Shown here one piece after another: positions 35,192 to 47,334 of a DNA stretch of 64,000 nt. The stretch spans positions 2,488,001 through 2,552,000 of the forward strand of contig CM041200.1 of the NCBI GenBank assembly GCA_023078555.1. Direction: 5' to 3'. How positions within the stretch are numbered: the stretch's first letter is position 1; each line of letters begins with the position of its first letter. A model generated the notes under the pieces. That model saw nothing but the letters and a program-made list of their open reading frames with translations. It ran no database searches and was not told where the DNA came from. This stretch comes from Ulva prolifera (Eukaryota; Chlorophyta; Ulvophyceae; Ulvales; Ulvaceae). Made by a program: the position numbers and the translations under genes.

Positions 35192-35985
35192 TTTCGTGTT
35201 TCAGCGCTCGTCGTACCACCCGTCCACGAGCGCTGACCGCTGACCCGATGCTAGGTGATCAGCCAGTACACAAGCAGCCAGCGACCACATGCCACAAGGT
35301 AGTGTTTGTGTACTACAGCAGACCAGGTGCGTGTGCGGAATTTATTTCGCACAAGGGCAGTCGTCAACGGGACGTACGTTCGACATCATAGCGGTGATGT
35401 CAGCCACCATAACTCCAAGCCCGACAGTCAGTTAGGCAACAACGTGTGCTGACGAATTGCCTTAGGGCTACGGCTTTTCACAAGGCTGCGTGTGCGTCTC
35501 CTGCCGATGGAAGGGAGACCTTCTACACCTAGTGCATCACCGATGCATGCAATTGCAAACTCCTTACACCAGAAACATTCCACAGCATGTAGGCCAAGAC
35601 TGTGAGACTGCACACCATTGTGAACGAGCATCGCTGGCAAACGATCTCGTAGCGTGCTGCGGATGCACACCGTTCACCGATACACCCTGGTAGCCACAAC
35701 AGATGCCCGTGCACGATCAGGCGAACTGCAAGACAGGGGGATGCTAAATGTATCCGTATAGACGCGATGCCAGAAAGAATCATTGGTATCAGGTGCTTAG
35801 TAATTTAGCTCGTGAAGGTCTAGCATTTACGTTCGCTGCAGCGGTGGCACTTTGGAGTGCTGTGGTGCGGCGATCAATTCAGCGCATCGCAGCATAGACC
35901 AGATCGACGTCCTCATGCAGTCTGTCCTCGACTTGTCATGGTTGCTGTGCCGTAGCAGTGTGCGCGAATGTGACTGATCTGATCT
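35192..35985. promoter_or_regulatory. Divergent intergenic region, CAND1 and RNA polymerase
   Basis: About 790 bp separate the start codons of CAND1 (leftward) and the mitochondrial-type RNA polymerase (rightward). A 10-bp inverted repeat, CAGCGCTCGT (35202-35211) and ACGAGCGCTG (35226-35235), lies immediately upstream of the CAND1 start and may be a 5' UTR stem or a factor site. No gene is seen. Confidence 0.5.
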
Positions 35986-38900
35986 ATGCTGCAAGCACGT
36001 CGTGTGCTGCTCTCGCCTCTCCATTTGAACGTTCCACCAAATACACCGGCATTACGTGCCGCGTGGAAGCATTCCAGGAGCGCAGAGACTGTACACGACT
36101 TTGTATACTTCCATACTCCCGAGATCGACCTATTTTGGCACTACCTGGAGCGAAGTGAGGATGGGCAGGCACGGTCGCTCGACCTGTCGTCGGCACAGTA
36201 CAGCGAAAAGCAGCAGCATTGGCACAACCAGCGAGTCTGTGACGACTGGCATGATTATAGACAGGGCATCCACGACCGTCCGGACAAGCTGCAACGCTTA
36301 CAGGTGCGCCACCGCCACGGTGATTACACGCCAGTGGGACAGGGCTCCAGGTTGGAAGTGTCCACCATGACCTCTGGTGGCCTGCCTGCAGGTTAGACTT
36401 GAGAAGGATATGCTGGACAATGCATACGTGGAGAGAACGCGGCAGGTGCTCTCAGCCATCCGCCGGGGCACGCACACATCCGATGCGATGGCGATGCAGT
36501 GGATGCAGGCAGCCCAGGGCGCTTCCACGTTCCTGCAGGTGCAGCCCCGCTCTCCCCACCTGTCGCCTCCACCATTCATTGCTGCCCATGAAGCCAGGCA
36601 CGGGTGCAGGATGTCATCCTCTTCCGCGACGAGCCCCTGGAGCGACTCGCGGAGTGCGGCGACGTGCCATGGTTGCCCCCCCTAGAGACCGTGCAGTCAT
36701 ACCGCAGCCTGCTGAATGCCACCATCGCCCCGGCCGCAGCGCCCCTCCCAGCCACCCCCGGCTCGTGGGCTCCGCTGCTGCTCCTCGCGACGCCGTCGCT
36801 CGCCACCGCGTCCGCTTCGACCCGGCTGCAGCTGGAGGTCTTCCGGAAGGCATTCAAGCCACCAAAGACGCACAGCGACCCGCGGCGGCTGCCGCTGGTG
36901 TCGCGCGTCACGCATGACATCGGCGGCAACGTCATCAAAGCCGTCAACGCCACGGCGCTGCAGCTGCGGCTGGGAGCGCAGCGCCGCGGCGAGAACGCGA
37001 CCCGCAGCCTGTTCAAGGCCCTCAAGGCGGAACAGGCGGACACGGCGGCCGGGAGAGTCAGCACCCCCTCCTCCCTGGTGCCAACCCCCCTCCCCCCTAG
37101 GACCACCCCTGTGCCCCATGAACGACCTCCCGATCCTGAGCCGTGGTGATGCAGAATATCTGGGCACAGCATCACCGCATTCTTCAGCCAGTCCTGCGCA
37201 GCCAGCGAATCACAACACCGCAGGCGCGGCCAGGGCCAAATGGTTTGGCCGGGGACTCTTCACCCGGCACCGATGCACGCACGTGCCTGCCGTGAACGCT
37301 GCGCTCAGGACAGCCTGCGCCACCACGCAGGTGCAGTGCCGCAGACAGCGGAGGCAGAGGCGCCGCGCAGGGCACGTAGGAGGGGCGCCGCGTGTGCAGG
37401 TGGAGGAGTTCCGGGAGCAGCTGCAGCGGGTGCGGGCGCCGCCGTTTGTGAGCCCGCAGGACGCCACAGGCACGCGGGCGCAGCTGCTGGCGCGGTCGGT
37501 GCTGCGGCAGAACCACGTGGCGCCGTCGCGCGGCACACAGGTCGCTCTCGGCTCGGTGCTGCTGCAGCTGCTGCTCATGCAGCTGCACAGCATCGGCCGC
37601 AAGCCGATGTTCCGGCAGCCGGTGCCGTGGCGCTTCGTCAACATCACCCCCCCAGGTCGCTCCCCCGACCTCACTGCCGCCGCTGGCTCCGATTGCATGC
37701 ATACAGCCCATACGAAGCCTGCATGTGCTCGACGCCGTTGATGCGCCTGCATGCAAGAGTGCGCCATTGCACCTGCACAGCAGCAGGCACAGGCTCCGTA
37801 TGTACAGTTCGCATCATGCCACGGCCCCGCATGTTCCGGCATCTGCGAAAACCGGACACGCAGGCACTTGAGATGCTGTGCTGTATGCCACTGATGTAGG
37901 GACCATGATCGCTGTGCTGCTTTGCGGCGCGGGGTTCCCGTTGCACTGTAGGACCACATGCGCACATGCGCTAGCAATGCACTGCCACCCGCTGCATGCT
38001 GCTGTGTTGGCAGCCGGTGCAGCAGGGCAAGGGCGGCGTGGCTGCAGGGCGCGCGGGCGGCAGTGGCGGGGACTACGGCATCGAGCTCTCCGGGGGCTCC
38101 ATGCAGCAGCTGGCGGCGTACGACTCGGTGGTGCAGGCGATGGCGCCGCTGTACGGCCCCTGCGTCGCGCCGCCGCTGCCGTGGGTGTCTCCGCAGCGCG
38201 GCTGTTACGTGCTGAGCCACAGCCACCAGTGCCGCTTCCGGGTCGACCTCATGCGCACCAAGACCCCCGCGCAGGGCCGCGCCCTGGCGCAGGCGCACCG
38301 CGCCGGCACGCATGCCGCCGGCGACGCCGCAGACATGATGCGCGGCTGGATGCAGGAGGGCGCGCCGCGCAGCACGCAGCAGGGCCTGTCGCAGCTGTAC
38401 CACTCCCTCAACGTCCTCAGCTCGCAGGCCTGGTCGATCAACTCCCGTGTGCTTGAGGTGCGCGAGACCCACCTTCCGCACAGGCGCCTGCCCAACCCTG
38501 CCGGGCATGGTGTGTGTTACCTACGCTCAAGCAGCACAGGGGCTCGGGCCGTTGCATGGTGGTTTGCTGAAAACCTGCGACCCTCACAGTTGAGATCGAG
38601 GATCTCAAGCTTGAGGGTCGGAGATTATATGGCATAGGTGTGAGAGCGTTCGCAGGTCACAGATCCGGGCAGGCGAAAGCGGTGTGCGAGGAGGTGGCGC
38701 ATGCATGCAGGTCGTCCGTGCGGTGGACCTGGGGCAGGAGGGTGTGGGGGACGTGCCGGTGAGGACGGTGCCGGCGGTGCCACAGCCGACGCCGCCGCAC
38801 TTCCACCCGCGCACACACACGCTGCCGCGGGCCGGTGGCAGCCGCCGCCACCTCGCCTCCGGGCCCATGCTGCTGACCTTCCAGCCGCTGGACGTCCGCG

Positions 38901-41331
38901 CACAGCAGCGCGAGCGGGCCGCTGCCGCCGCTGCCGCCCGCGACAACGCAAACACCGTCTCCCAGCGGGGCATGTTCAACATGCAGCTCAAGGCAAGCCC
39001 CCCCCCTGCACACACAACATCAGTAGTGTGAACAGCCGGTATGGGCATCGGCAACTGGCACTTGCGTTGCAGGATGCCACAGCAGGGTCACACGCCGGGT
39101 CCCAGCGTATCGGGCCCACACGTGTGTAAAACGGGCAAACAGATAAGCGAGACGGCACCGTACAGTGGCATGATAAACGTGGTAGGCAGCTGGATGGCAG
39201 TTGCGTCAGCACTGTGCATCTGTGATGCGGGCCCGGCTGCTGCAGGTGGCACTGGCGCATGAGCACCACGCGCGGCTGCACTTCCCGCACAACGTCGACT
39301 TCCGGGGCCGCGCGTATCCGATGCCGCCGCACCTGAACCACATGGGCGCAGACATCTGCCGCGGCCTTCTGCAGTTTGCCGACGCGCGGCCCCTCGGAGA
39401 CCACGGCTTCCGGTGGCTGCTCATCCACCTCGCCAACGTCTGCGGCGTCGTCGACAAGCGGTCCTTCGACGAGCGCCTGCAGTGGTCGTACTCCCACCTC
39501 GCCGACGTGCTGGACTCCGCGCGACGGCCGCTCGGCGGCCGCCGGTGGTGGCTCCGCGCCGAGAAACCCTGGACGGCGCTCGCGGTGTGCATGGACGTCG
39601 CGGCCGCGCTCGACGCCGGGGACGTCCGCCGGTACGAGTCGCGGCTGCCGGTGCACCAGGACGGCAGCTGCAACGGGCTGCAGCACTACGCGGCGCTGGG
39701 CCGGGACGAGTCCGGGGGCCGCGCCGTGAACCTCGTGGACGCACCGGAGCCTCAGGACGTGTACTCGATGGTCGCGTCCAAATTCTCGGAGATCATACGG
39801 GAGGAGGCGGCCGTGGGGGGGGACAGCCGGGAGGCGCAGTTTGCGCGCGCGCTCGTGCCGCACACGGACCGGAAGCTCGTGAAGCAGACGGTCATGACGA
39901 CGGTGTACGGGGTCACGATGCAGGGCGCCCGCGACCAGGTCACCAACAGGTGCGCTGCTGGGCGCACCCGGCCACCACGTTCAGCCGTTTCTGTGTTGAT
40001 CGGACCAGCGCAAGCGGCGGCAGGCCATCCACCTGACGCCGGGGAGGCTGTGCACGAGTGATGGCGCAGCCTGTTGCCTGCCCATGTGGTTTGAACTGTG
40101 GGCGTGTGGTGCAGGTTGACTGAGCGGGGGTGGCCCAAGGACTCGCACACGCAGGCCGTCGCCATGCATGCGGCGCGGCGCGCGCTGAGCGCGCTGGAGG
40201 GGCTCTTCAGCAGCGCGCAGATCATGACGTGGCTGCGGCGCTCGGCGTACACCGTGACGAGCGTCACCGGCCGGCCCGTGCAGTGCGCCCCGCCGCCCCC
40301 GCCGCCCGCCTGCAGGCCTCATGCAGACTGTCTGCCATCACACCCCCCTAGCCACGGTGCTGCCGTGCAGTGGCCGGCGCGGCCTGCGCCCGTGCCGCGC
40401 CGAGTGTGGTGCACCTGTGGCCGGCGCACGCGGCCGCCCACATCGCGTGTGCCGACGCCATGTGCCGTCACTTGAGGCAGCTTTCGTTGTATGTTGGCAC
40501 TTTCTTGGCGTGGCTGCTGTGTGGCCCAATCGTCGTGAATGGCCGCAGCGGCAGCACGTGATGCATGCAGCTTAGCCAGTGCCTCTGTGTCAGACACAGC
40601 AGTCCCCAGTCAAATCCTCGCAGCGGCCGCGGGGCGACGGGCTTGTTCTCGGCTGGCCCACCTGCCGTCGGCCTCTCCAACGTCCGCCTCCCAGCGCCGG
40701 GTTCAGCCGAGTCCGGCTCAGAACGAGGCAGGCGTGAGCGCGAGGGCGTGCATGCAGGTGGACGACACCGCTCGGGCTGCCGGTGCTGCAGCCGTACTTC
40801 AAGGAGGAGCGGCGGTCGTCGCCGGTGCACCTGCTGCCCGCCGAGAGCAGCGAGGCACACGCCGCGCCCAGCAAGCAGAGCACGGCCTTCCCCCCCAACT
40901 TCGTGCACTCCCTCGACGCCACCCACATGATGCTGACCGCCAACGCATGCAACCAGCACGGCATCGCGTTTGCGGGCGTGCACGACTCGTTCTGGACGCA
41001 CGCCGCCGACGTGCCCACCTGCCGCACCGCCCTGCGCGAGCAGTTTGTGCGGCTGTACCGGCAGCCCCTGCTGAGGACACTGCACGCGGACCTGGTGCGG
41101 ACTGTGGAGGAGCATGCGGCGGAGGGACGGGCGGCCGCGGTGGCTGCCGGGACTGCCATGCGTGCGCGTGCGGCGGCGGGTGCTGGGGAGGCGTTGGGCG
41201 GGGAGGCGGGGGCAGTCGGGAGGAGCGCGACGCAGCCGGTGCCTGAGACGGGGACCCTCCTGACTGAGCCTCCGACACCTGCAGACTTTGATCTGGACGC
41301 CGTGCTGCACTCCACGTATTTCTTCAACTGA
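35986..41331 (+). CDS. POLRMT: Mitochondrial-type single-subunit RNA polymerase
   Basis: Nine exons: 35986-36303, 36392-36538, about 36610-37077, about 37400-37655, 38023-38457, 38711-38992, 39246-39949, 40115-40282 and 40758-41331, roughly 1,100 residues. The family is T7-like RNA polymerase. The N-terminus MLQARRVLLSPLHLNV looks like a mitochondrial presequence. Landmarks: PPLPWVSPQRGCYVL, SINSRVLE, FPHNVDFRGRAYPMPPHLNH, motif A HQDGSCNGLQHYAALGRD (first catalytic Asp), motif B RKLVKQTVMTTVYGV (Lys and Tyr), WTTPLGLPV, FPPNFVHSLDATHMML, motif C VHDSFWTHA (second catalytic Asp), and the family C-terminus STYFFN. It transcribes organellar DNA; mitochondrion is more likely than plastid, since algae and protists normally have one such enzyme. 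Two N-terminal exon ends (near 37077 and 37655) are uncertain. The intron at 38993-39245 has a GC donor (AAG/GCAAGC). A C-terminal Ala/Gly-rich insert precedes the last 25 residues. Confidence 0.93.
38578..38620. repeat. Hairpin in an RNA polymerase intron
   Basis: Nested inverted repeats: CGACCCTCA (38578-38586) with TGAGGGTCG (38612-38620), and inside them TTGAGATC (38590-38597) with GATCTCAA (38601-38608). Both arms are perfect. Confidence 0.85.
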
Positions 41332-41805
41332 CGCAGTAGTATTTGGTTTAGTTTTTCTCTTTAGCTGCTGTGATGACCAAAGCAGCCCCAGAGCTTGCAT
41401 GGCACAAGGTGCGCGTATGGACGTGTCTGGGCACCACCTTTCAGGTGGTGTCCATCAGGAGCAAACAGGATGCAGGCCTAGGGCTTCTGTAATCACTTGT
41501 TATCGTCGGTCCAGACGAGCGCAGCTAGCTTGGAATTTGTCTCCCGGTGCCAATGCATGCTTCGCGACTGCACAGCCGAATCGTCTCCCGGATATGTCGG
41601 AACTGCAGAAGCGACAGCACATGGGTGAACTCGTGGTTGCTGATCAGCACTGCTTCGTGCCGAGATGTCTAGTGTGAATCTGGCTGTCTGGGCAGACGCT
41701 TGATGTTGACGCCTTGACGAAGCTGGGACTGACACTCTAGAGTCGCAACGCCTACTGTCGCAGGCTGCTGTTCCTGATCAGCGGCATACGGGAGCTGCTA
41801 CAGAC
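41332..41805. other. Intergenic region
   Basis: 474 bp between the RNA polymerase and DcpS genes (same strand). A TGTAA at about 41488 could be the polymerase poly(A) signal. No coding signature apart from the stem-loop listed separately. Confidence 0.5.
41430..41452 (+). other. Stem-loop downstream of the RNA polymerase stop
   Basis: CACCACCT (41432-41439), loop TTC, AGGTGGTG (41443-41450), extended by one G-T and one G-C pair. It lies about 100 nt after the stop codon, probably within the 3' UTR. It is not a histone-type stem-loop by sequence. Confidence 0.6.
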
Positions 41806-43788
41806 ATGTCTTCCGAGAAACGTGCCCGAGAGGAACCCGGGACCGCGAAGTACGCCTCGGAGTGCACGTCCCGGAAGTTGCATGTCACTCTGTGGCACGG
41901 CAGTGTCCCGTCTGTGTTTCCGCTGCAGATTCTCGTATGGGGTACTGACAACCAGGCAGTCGATAGGAAGGGGACCACTGCAACGTTTGCATGGCATGCC
42001 TGGTGGGATCGCATCGATCATGCATTCTGGAACGCCTGCCAGGTTTCTGCAGGGATGCCGAACAGTTTGCTCTCCGCGGTTTCGAGATCGAGCGCTGCCT
42101 CATGGAATCGGACGTAAGCAAAATGGTCATTCTACTGGGGAGGTGTGATCTCGGGAGTGGCTTCCAGCACTTGCCCAGCCAAGTGTGGCATTGTCACGCT
42201 GTACTTCAGGTTCAAGGACAAGGAGGGCCAAGCAATCGTGATTCTTGCCAGGAGGCACTTGCCGACAACGCCAGCAGACTGCACCGGGCTCCTACAAGGC
42301 CTCGTCACGGAAGAAACACTGGCCAATGACATCTACAGCAAGGTACCGCAACTGAATACGGCTCCTCTCTGCAACGCTGCCCCTGCTGCTGCATACACAG
42401 ACACACACACAGACACACGTTGGGCCGCCCTGCCTGCACACATGGCCTCCAGCATGCACCGAGGCAGCTCACAGCATGATCGTGCTGCGTGTGCAGTACA
42501 CGGGGATACCGGGGAGCGACTTTGCAGCCATCAACGTGGACGTCATCTTCCCGTGCACTGCCAAGCACATCAGCAAGTACTCGCAGCAGAAGTCCATGAT
42601 GCTGGCGGAGACGGCAGAGATGTATGCCGCCGTGACGGAGCCCCACATCGCCGCCATCCCCGCCGGCGCCACCGCGTGGGTGATCAACATCCTGGAGAAG
42701 AAGAAGGAGGCAGACCGCATGATCTTCGAGGACCCCGACCCCACCACCGGCTTTGTGCTCCACCCTGACCTCAAGTGGGACCGCGTGCAGGTGCTCAGCC
42801 CCCGCCCCCCACCCCACCACAGCCAGGCATTCTCTCATCGACCCTGCTTGCAGGCACCCTGTGAGCATGCCTGTATGACTACAGGTGTCATGTGCACAGC
42901 TTGGGTGTGTACACATGTACCATCTGAGCTCATCTGAGGTTCACTGCATGATGTGGATTACATGATCATCACAGACTATCATGACTAGTATCCGGCTTGC
43001 GGAAGAGCTGCAGCTGCAGCAGACGGCTTCGTGCCCATGTGCACGAAGCCGACTCTGCATGAACACTCACATATGCATGCATAGCCACAGCCCCATCGAC
43101 CGTCATCCCGGATCATCGAGGCATTGGAGCCGCATGCCGCGGCACTTGAGTCAGCGTGTCTGAGTATGCGGATCTGGCACTCTGCTGGTGGGTGCAGGTG
43201 GACAAGCTGTACTGCCTCGCGATTGTGCATGCGCGGAACGTCCGGAGCCTGCGCGACCTGCGCGCCGAGCACCTCCCGCTGCTACGCAACATCCTCGCCA
43301 AGGGCTCCAAGGCGATCCAGGACGAATACGGCGTGCCCCCCGCGCACCTGCGCGCCTTCGTGCACTACCTGCCCTCCTACTTCCACCTCCACGTGCACTT
43401 CATGCACATGAGCAAGGAGGCGACGTTTGGCATGGCCACAGGTGCGCTTCGCCCCCACTTTCGGTGTTCCACCGCCCTGCGAGGTGCTGATGCCCATTAT
43501 GCCTGTGTGGATGTGGTGAGACACCTGTAAAAGGGACTTACTGCACTCCCCCCACGTTGCAGCTCCTCGGAGCAATGCCCCAAAGAGGCCCTCGGGGTGC
43601 CCCAGGGTCAGCCGGCGGCGCTGAGGGCGCGGCCGTGTGGTGCAGGCAAGGCGCACGCGTTGCAGGACGTCATCGCGAGCATCGAGGTCTGCCCGGACTT
43701 CTACGCGCGCGCCACTCTCGCCTGCTCCCTCGGCGAGAACGACCCGCTGTATGCCAAGCACCAGGCACACGCCGCCGCCGCGGTCTGA
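41806..43788 (+). CDS. DCPS: DcpS, scavenger mRNA-decapping enzyme
   Basis: Six exons: 41806-41861, 42053-42142, 42168-42342, 42497-42790, 43198-43441 and 43646-43788, about 333 residues (human DcpS 337). The N-terminal dimerisation half shows FALRGFEIERCLMESD, DVSKMVILLG and ANDIYSK. The C-terminal half shows VINILEKKKEADRMIFEDPD, GFVLHPDLKWD, and the HIT motif HLHVH (about residues 268-272) in HYLPSYFHLHVHF; the middle histidine is the nucleophile. DcpS hydrolyses the cap left after 3'-to-5' mRNA decay. The second intron as placed is only 25 nt (42143-42167), needed to connect the two parts of the N-terminal domain; a sequencing indel is the alternative. A TGTAA lies about 70 nt after the stop. 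It is convergent with TypA, 198 bp away. Confidence 0.93.
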
Positions 43789-43986
43789 CTGCGCTCAGCA
43801 ACGGCACTGTCCGGAAGCCGCGCTGCGGCAATAGTTGTAGCCCGAAACCACAACACTGCACTACATGTAATCCGCCCCCATCACAACACCACACCACATG
43901 CACTTGTGTAGCCCCCCTCACACCCCACGGAAGCACCAGCCAGATCCGTGCGCTGCAAGTGTGAGCCACGCATCCGCCGCCCACCC

Positions 43987-46900
43987 CTACGCCTCGGGCG
44001 ACAGCAGGCGCTTGCGCTCTGCGTCAGACAAATCGAGCTTGCGCAGGCGCATCGCGTCGGGTGTCACCTCGATGGCCTCGTCCGGCTGGATGTACCCGAT
44101 CGCGTCCTCCAGCGTCATCTGGCGCGGCGGCGTCAGCGCCACCTTCTCGTCCGCCTGCTTCGAGCGCACATTGCTGAGCTTCTTCTCGCGCGCCGGGTTG
44201 ACCCGCAGCGTCGTGTCGGTGCTGCTCTCGCCGATGACCATGCCCGGGTACACGCGGTCGCCCTCCTTCACAAACAGCGCGCCTCGTGCCTGCAGCTCGC
44301 CGAGCGCGTGGCGCGTGACCTTACCGTCTGCCATGCTCACCAGCGCGCCCTTGCGCACCTGCGTCATCGGGCCCTTGTGCGTTTTGTACTCCTGCACACA
44401 CCTGGCATGTCAACGTCTCATGGCTACGCGATCATGCATGCACACGGCTGTGTATCTCTGTGTGTGAAGAGGATACCTGGCAGGCAGGCACTGGCGCAAT
44501 GCATGCCAGGCGCAGTGCGCGGGCTTGAGCCAACACAAAGTCTGCATTGTGCACCGCCGAGTGCGGGCATGGAACAGACACAGCAGGAGGGATTGGCAAT
44601 GAATCGCGCTCTGGCCCGGCATGCCAGAGGCGACATCGTATAATGCACACGTGTGCGGTGGAATTGAGGTCGCCTCCATGATGTTGACAGACACCTCCAG
44701 CACCTGCCCAATACACGCCAGACGACACACGAATGCAGGCTCCTGATCGCTGGTGCCGTCCGCAATCGCAGAGCCCTGCAGCTGCGCCTGCAGACACCTA
44801 CAGCCACCCCGCCGCGCGCGTCTCTGCCGGGGCAGGGCCTGTGCAGGCCGGGGCAGGGCCTGCCGCGGCGCACCGTGAAGATGCGGTTGATGATGCCCTC
44901 GCCTTGCGTCAGCATCGCAAACGTGCTCTTGAAGCCCACGAGGCCCCGCGTCGGCGCCTCGAACGTGAGGCTGCTGCGACCGCCGTGCGGCAGCTCATGC
45001 ATGTCGACGAGCTCCGCCTTGCGCGCCTGCAGCGCGGAGATGACGTCGCCGACGCACTGCGCCGGCACCTCGCAGGTGACCTCCTCGTGGGGCTCCAGCA
45101 GCTCCCCGGCCTCGCGCCGCAGCAGCACGCGTGGTGCCGAGATCTCCATCTCGAAGCGGTCCCGCCGCATGCCCTCGATGAGCAGCCCCAGCTGCAGCTC
45201 GCCCCGCGCCTCGACCTGGATCTTGTCGTCCGAGCTGCCGCCGCCCGACAGCCGCTTCACCTGCACATGCCCGCGCGCGCATTCTACAGCTGCGCCAACA
45301 GCGACTGTGCCACGATGGGTTGCCCCGTACACGCAGGGAGCGGTGCTTGCGCGCGTGCCCATCCTGTGGCTTGACAGGGGTGTCACAGGCATGAAGCATG
45401 GCCAGCGCACCCGAAGCGATACCGAGTTGGCGGCCTCCATGTCGAGCCGCTCCATGATCTTCTGTGACGTGACGACGTTGCCCGGCGCGAGGCCGAGGGG
45501 GGAGGAGTTGGGGCTGAAGACCATCGCGAGGGTGGGCGGGTCGATGGGGCCGGGCGACAGCCGTTCCGCGTCATCCGCAGCCGAAATCGTGTCGCCGATG
45601 CCGGCACCCGTCAGGCCCGCCACTGACACGATGTCGCCCCCACACGCCTCCCCGAGCACCGACCACCCCCCTGCGCCGTTCTTCTTCTGGATTCTGGTCA
45701 CCTGGAGCAAAGCACGGTCTGGCATTGGTGCCGACAAAGTTGCACCAAGGCGCCGGCGCCCTGTCGTGATACGGCGAGAGGCTGCCGCAGCGCGGCGTGG
45801 CACATGCCGCAAGCGGCGGCTGGGGGTTGCAAGTGGGGCTGGGAGCGATTGTAGTTTCGATGTACGGTGCCCGAGGTAGGCATACACGCGCATGAGGGCG
45901 AACCGAGTGCGCATGAGGCAAGCATACGCATGCCATGCAGGAGCACCCGAATGTGCACAAACCACAGCCTATGTGTGCCAGGGGGCAGTGCAGAAGGCAG
46001 TGCTGGAGTGCGGGGGCCACCTTTCCGGACTCGACAGGACCACCCTCGCGTGGCAGCAGCCAGATGGGGGCCCCCAGCGCCACGCTGCCGCCGGCGACGC
46101 GGCCAGTCGCGATGCGCCCGAGAAACGGGTCGTGTTCCATCATCGTCACGAGCATCCGGAACATGCCGGACGGGTCCAGCGGCGGCGGCGGCACGTGCTC
46201 CACGATTGCGTCCAGCAGCGGCTCCATGCCAGTGCCCGGCCTGCTGGGATACTCCTTCGACGCCCAGCCAGCCTTGCCTGCACAGCGCTCCGCAACGTGG
46301 CGCACGCGACGAATCGGGCGTATGTGCGCAGGGCATGCATGGCACACACAGGCTGCCACGCTATGCATGAGCGTTCTGACGAGCATGCAAGCAGTATGCC
46401 CAGGCTTGGGATGTGGGTTCCCCATGGGCCTGCTGCAGGTGGCGGTGGGTGATGGCCGGTGGCATGTGCGGCTGGAGGGCACCTGATGCGTAGATGATGG
46501 GGAAGTCAAGCTGGTCGTCGTCTGCTCCGAGCGAGGCAAAGAGGTCGAAGATCATGGAGTGCACGACGTCGCAGCGGTGCGGCGTGGCTGCGTCCCTGTC
46601 CATCTTGTTCAGCACGACCAGCGGCCGCAGGCGCATGTTGAGGGCCTTTGACAGCACGTACTTGGTCTGAGCCATGGGGCCCTCGGCGACGTCCACGAGC
46701 AGCACGCACCCGTCAACCATGCTCAGAACTCTGCATGCATGTTTGCAAGCTGTGCTGCTGCGGCTGGTTGGACTGGCTGCGTGCATAGTTGGACAAATCA
46801 CATGCGCTCGAGCCGTTGCACGGCACAACACCGAGACAAACGTGCATGGCGTTGCAATCACTTTCACTTGAGGCAACGACCGGCCAGACACACAGCCTGA

Positions 46901-47334
46901 GAAACACGAAAGTATCAGCGCAGGGCTCATGTCCCGGGCAGTGTGGAAAGCTGACGAGAGCAGGGGAGAGGTGATGAGACACACCGCTCCACTTCACCCC
47001 CAAAGTCCGCATGGCCCGGAGTGTCAATGACATTCATTTGATACTTCTGCTGATACATAAACGATATGTATTTGCTGGTGATGGTGATCCCTCTCTCCAC
47101 CTCAAATTTGTCCCAGCTGCCTTTGCCATCCCCTCCGTCCACCCCGTTTTGAAGCTGAGAAAATAGCTTTGAACACAGCGAAGACTTGCCTACAATGGTG
47201 TGGCGCGATCAGGCTGCTCCGTGGTCGGTCTGCACTGTGCTGCCGCAGCCATCCCAGCAGAGAACACGCATGAATTCAGGGCATACCGTGGTCAACGTGC
47301 GCGATGATGGCGAAATTCCTGATTTTGTCGGCTT
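43987..47334 (-). CDS. typA: TypA/BipA-type translational GTPase (5' end unresolved)
   Basis: Seven exons on the minus strand: 47287-47334, 46985-47189, 46731 down to 46483, 46021-46277, 45411-45701, 44874-45260 and 43987-44391, giving about 613 residues of the conserved core, as long as bacterial BipA. GTPase motifs: G1 AHVDHGKSSL (split by the first intron), G2 within VERGITI, G3 [15 protein letters not shown]4 NKMDR, and YASG. The run [11 protein letters not shown] and the C-terminal domain (ANVRSK-like [41 protein letters not shown]) separate TypA from LepA and EF-G. TypA binds ribosomes and supports assembly or stress translation in bacteria and chloroplasts. Being nuclear-encoded, it should be imported into plastid or mitochondrion, but the targeting exon upstream of 47334 is not identified. 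One in-frame stopless intron (45261-45410) is 150 nt. The neighbouring DcpS gene is convergent. Confidence 0.93.

Noticed and set aside
37210..38508. 432-codon minus-strand open frame
   Set aside because: It is antisense to RNA polymerase exons that carry recognisable motifs; arginine- and alanine-rich shadow of GC-rich coding sequence.
41430..41452. Histone-type 3' stem-loop
   Set aside because: The stem and loop sequences differ from the histone consensus and no histone gene is nearby; reported only as a plain stem-loop.
44424..45965. 513-codon continuous minus-strand frame in TypA
   Set aside because: It reads through two TypA introns. Removing them restores an unbroken match to BipA, whereas keeping them inserts about 50 unrelated residues and loses the C-terminal domain.
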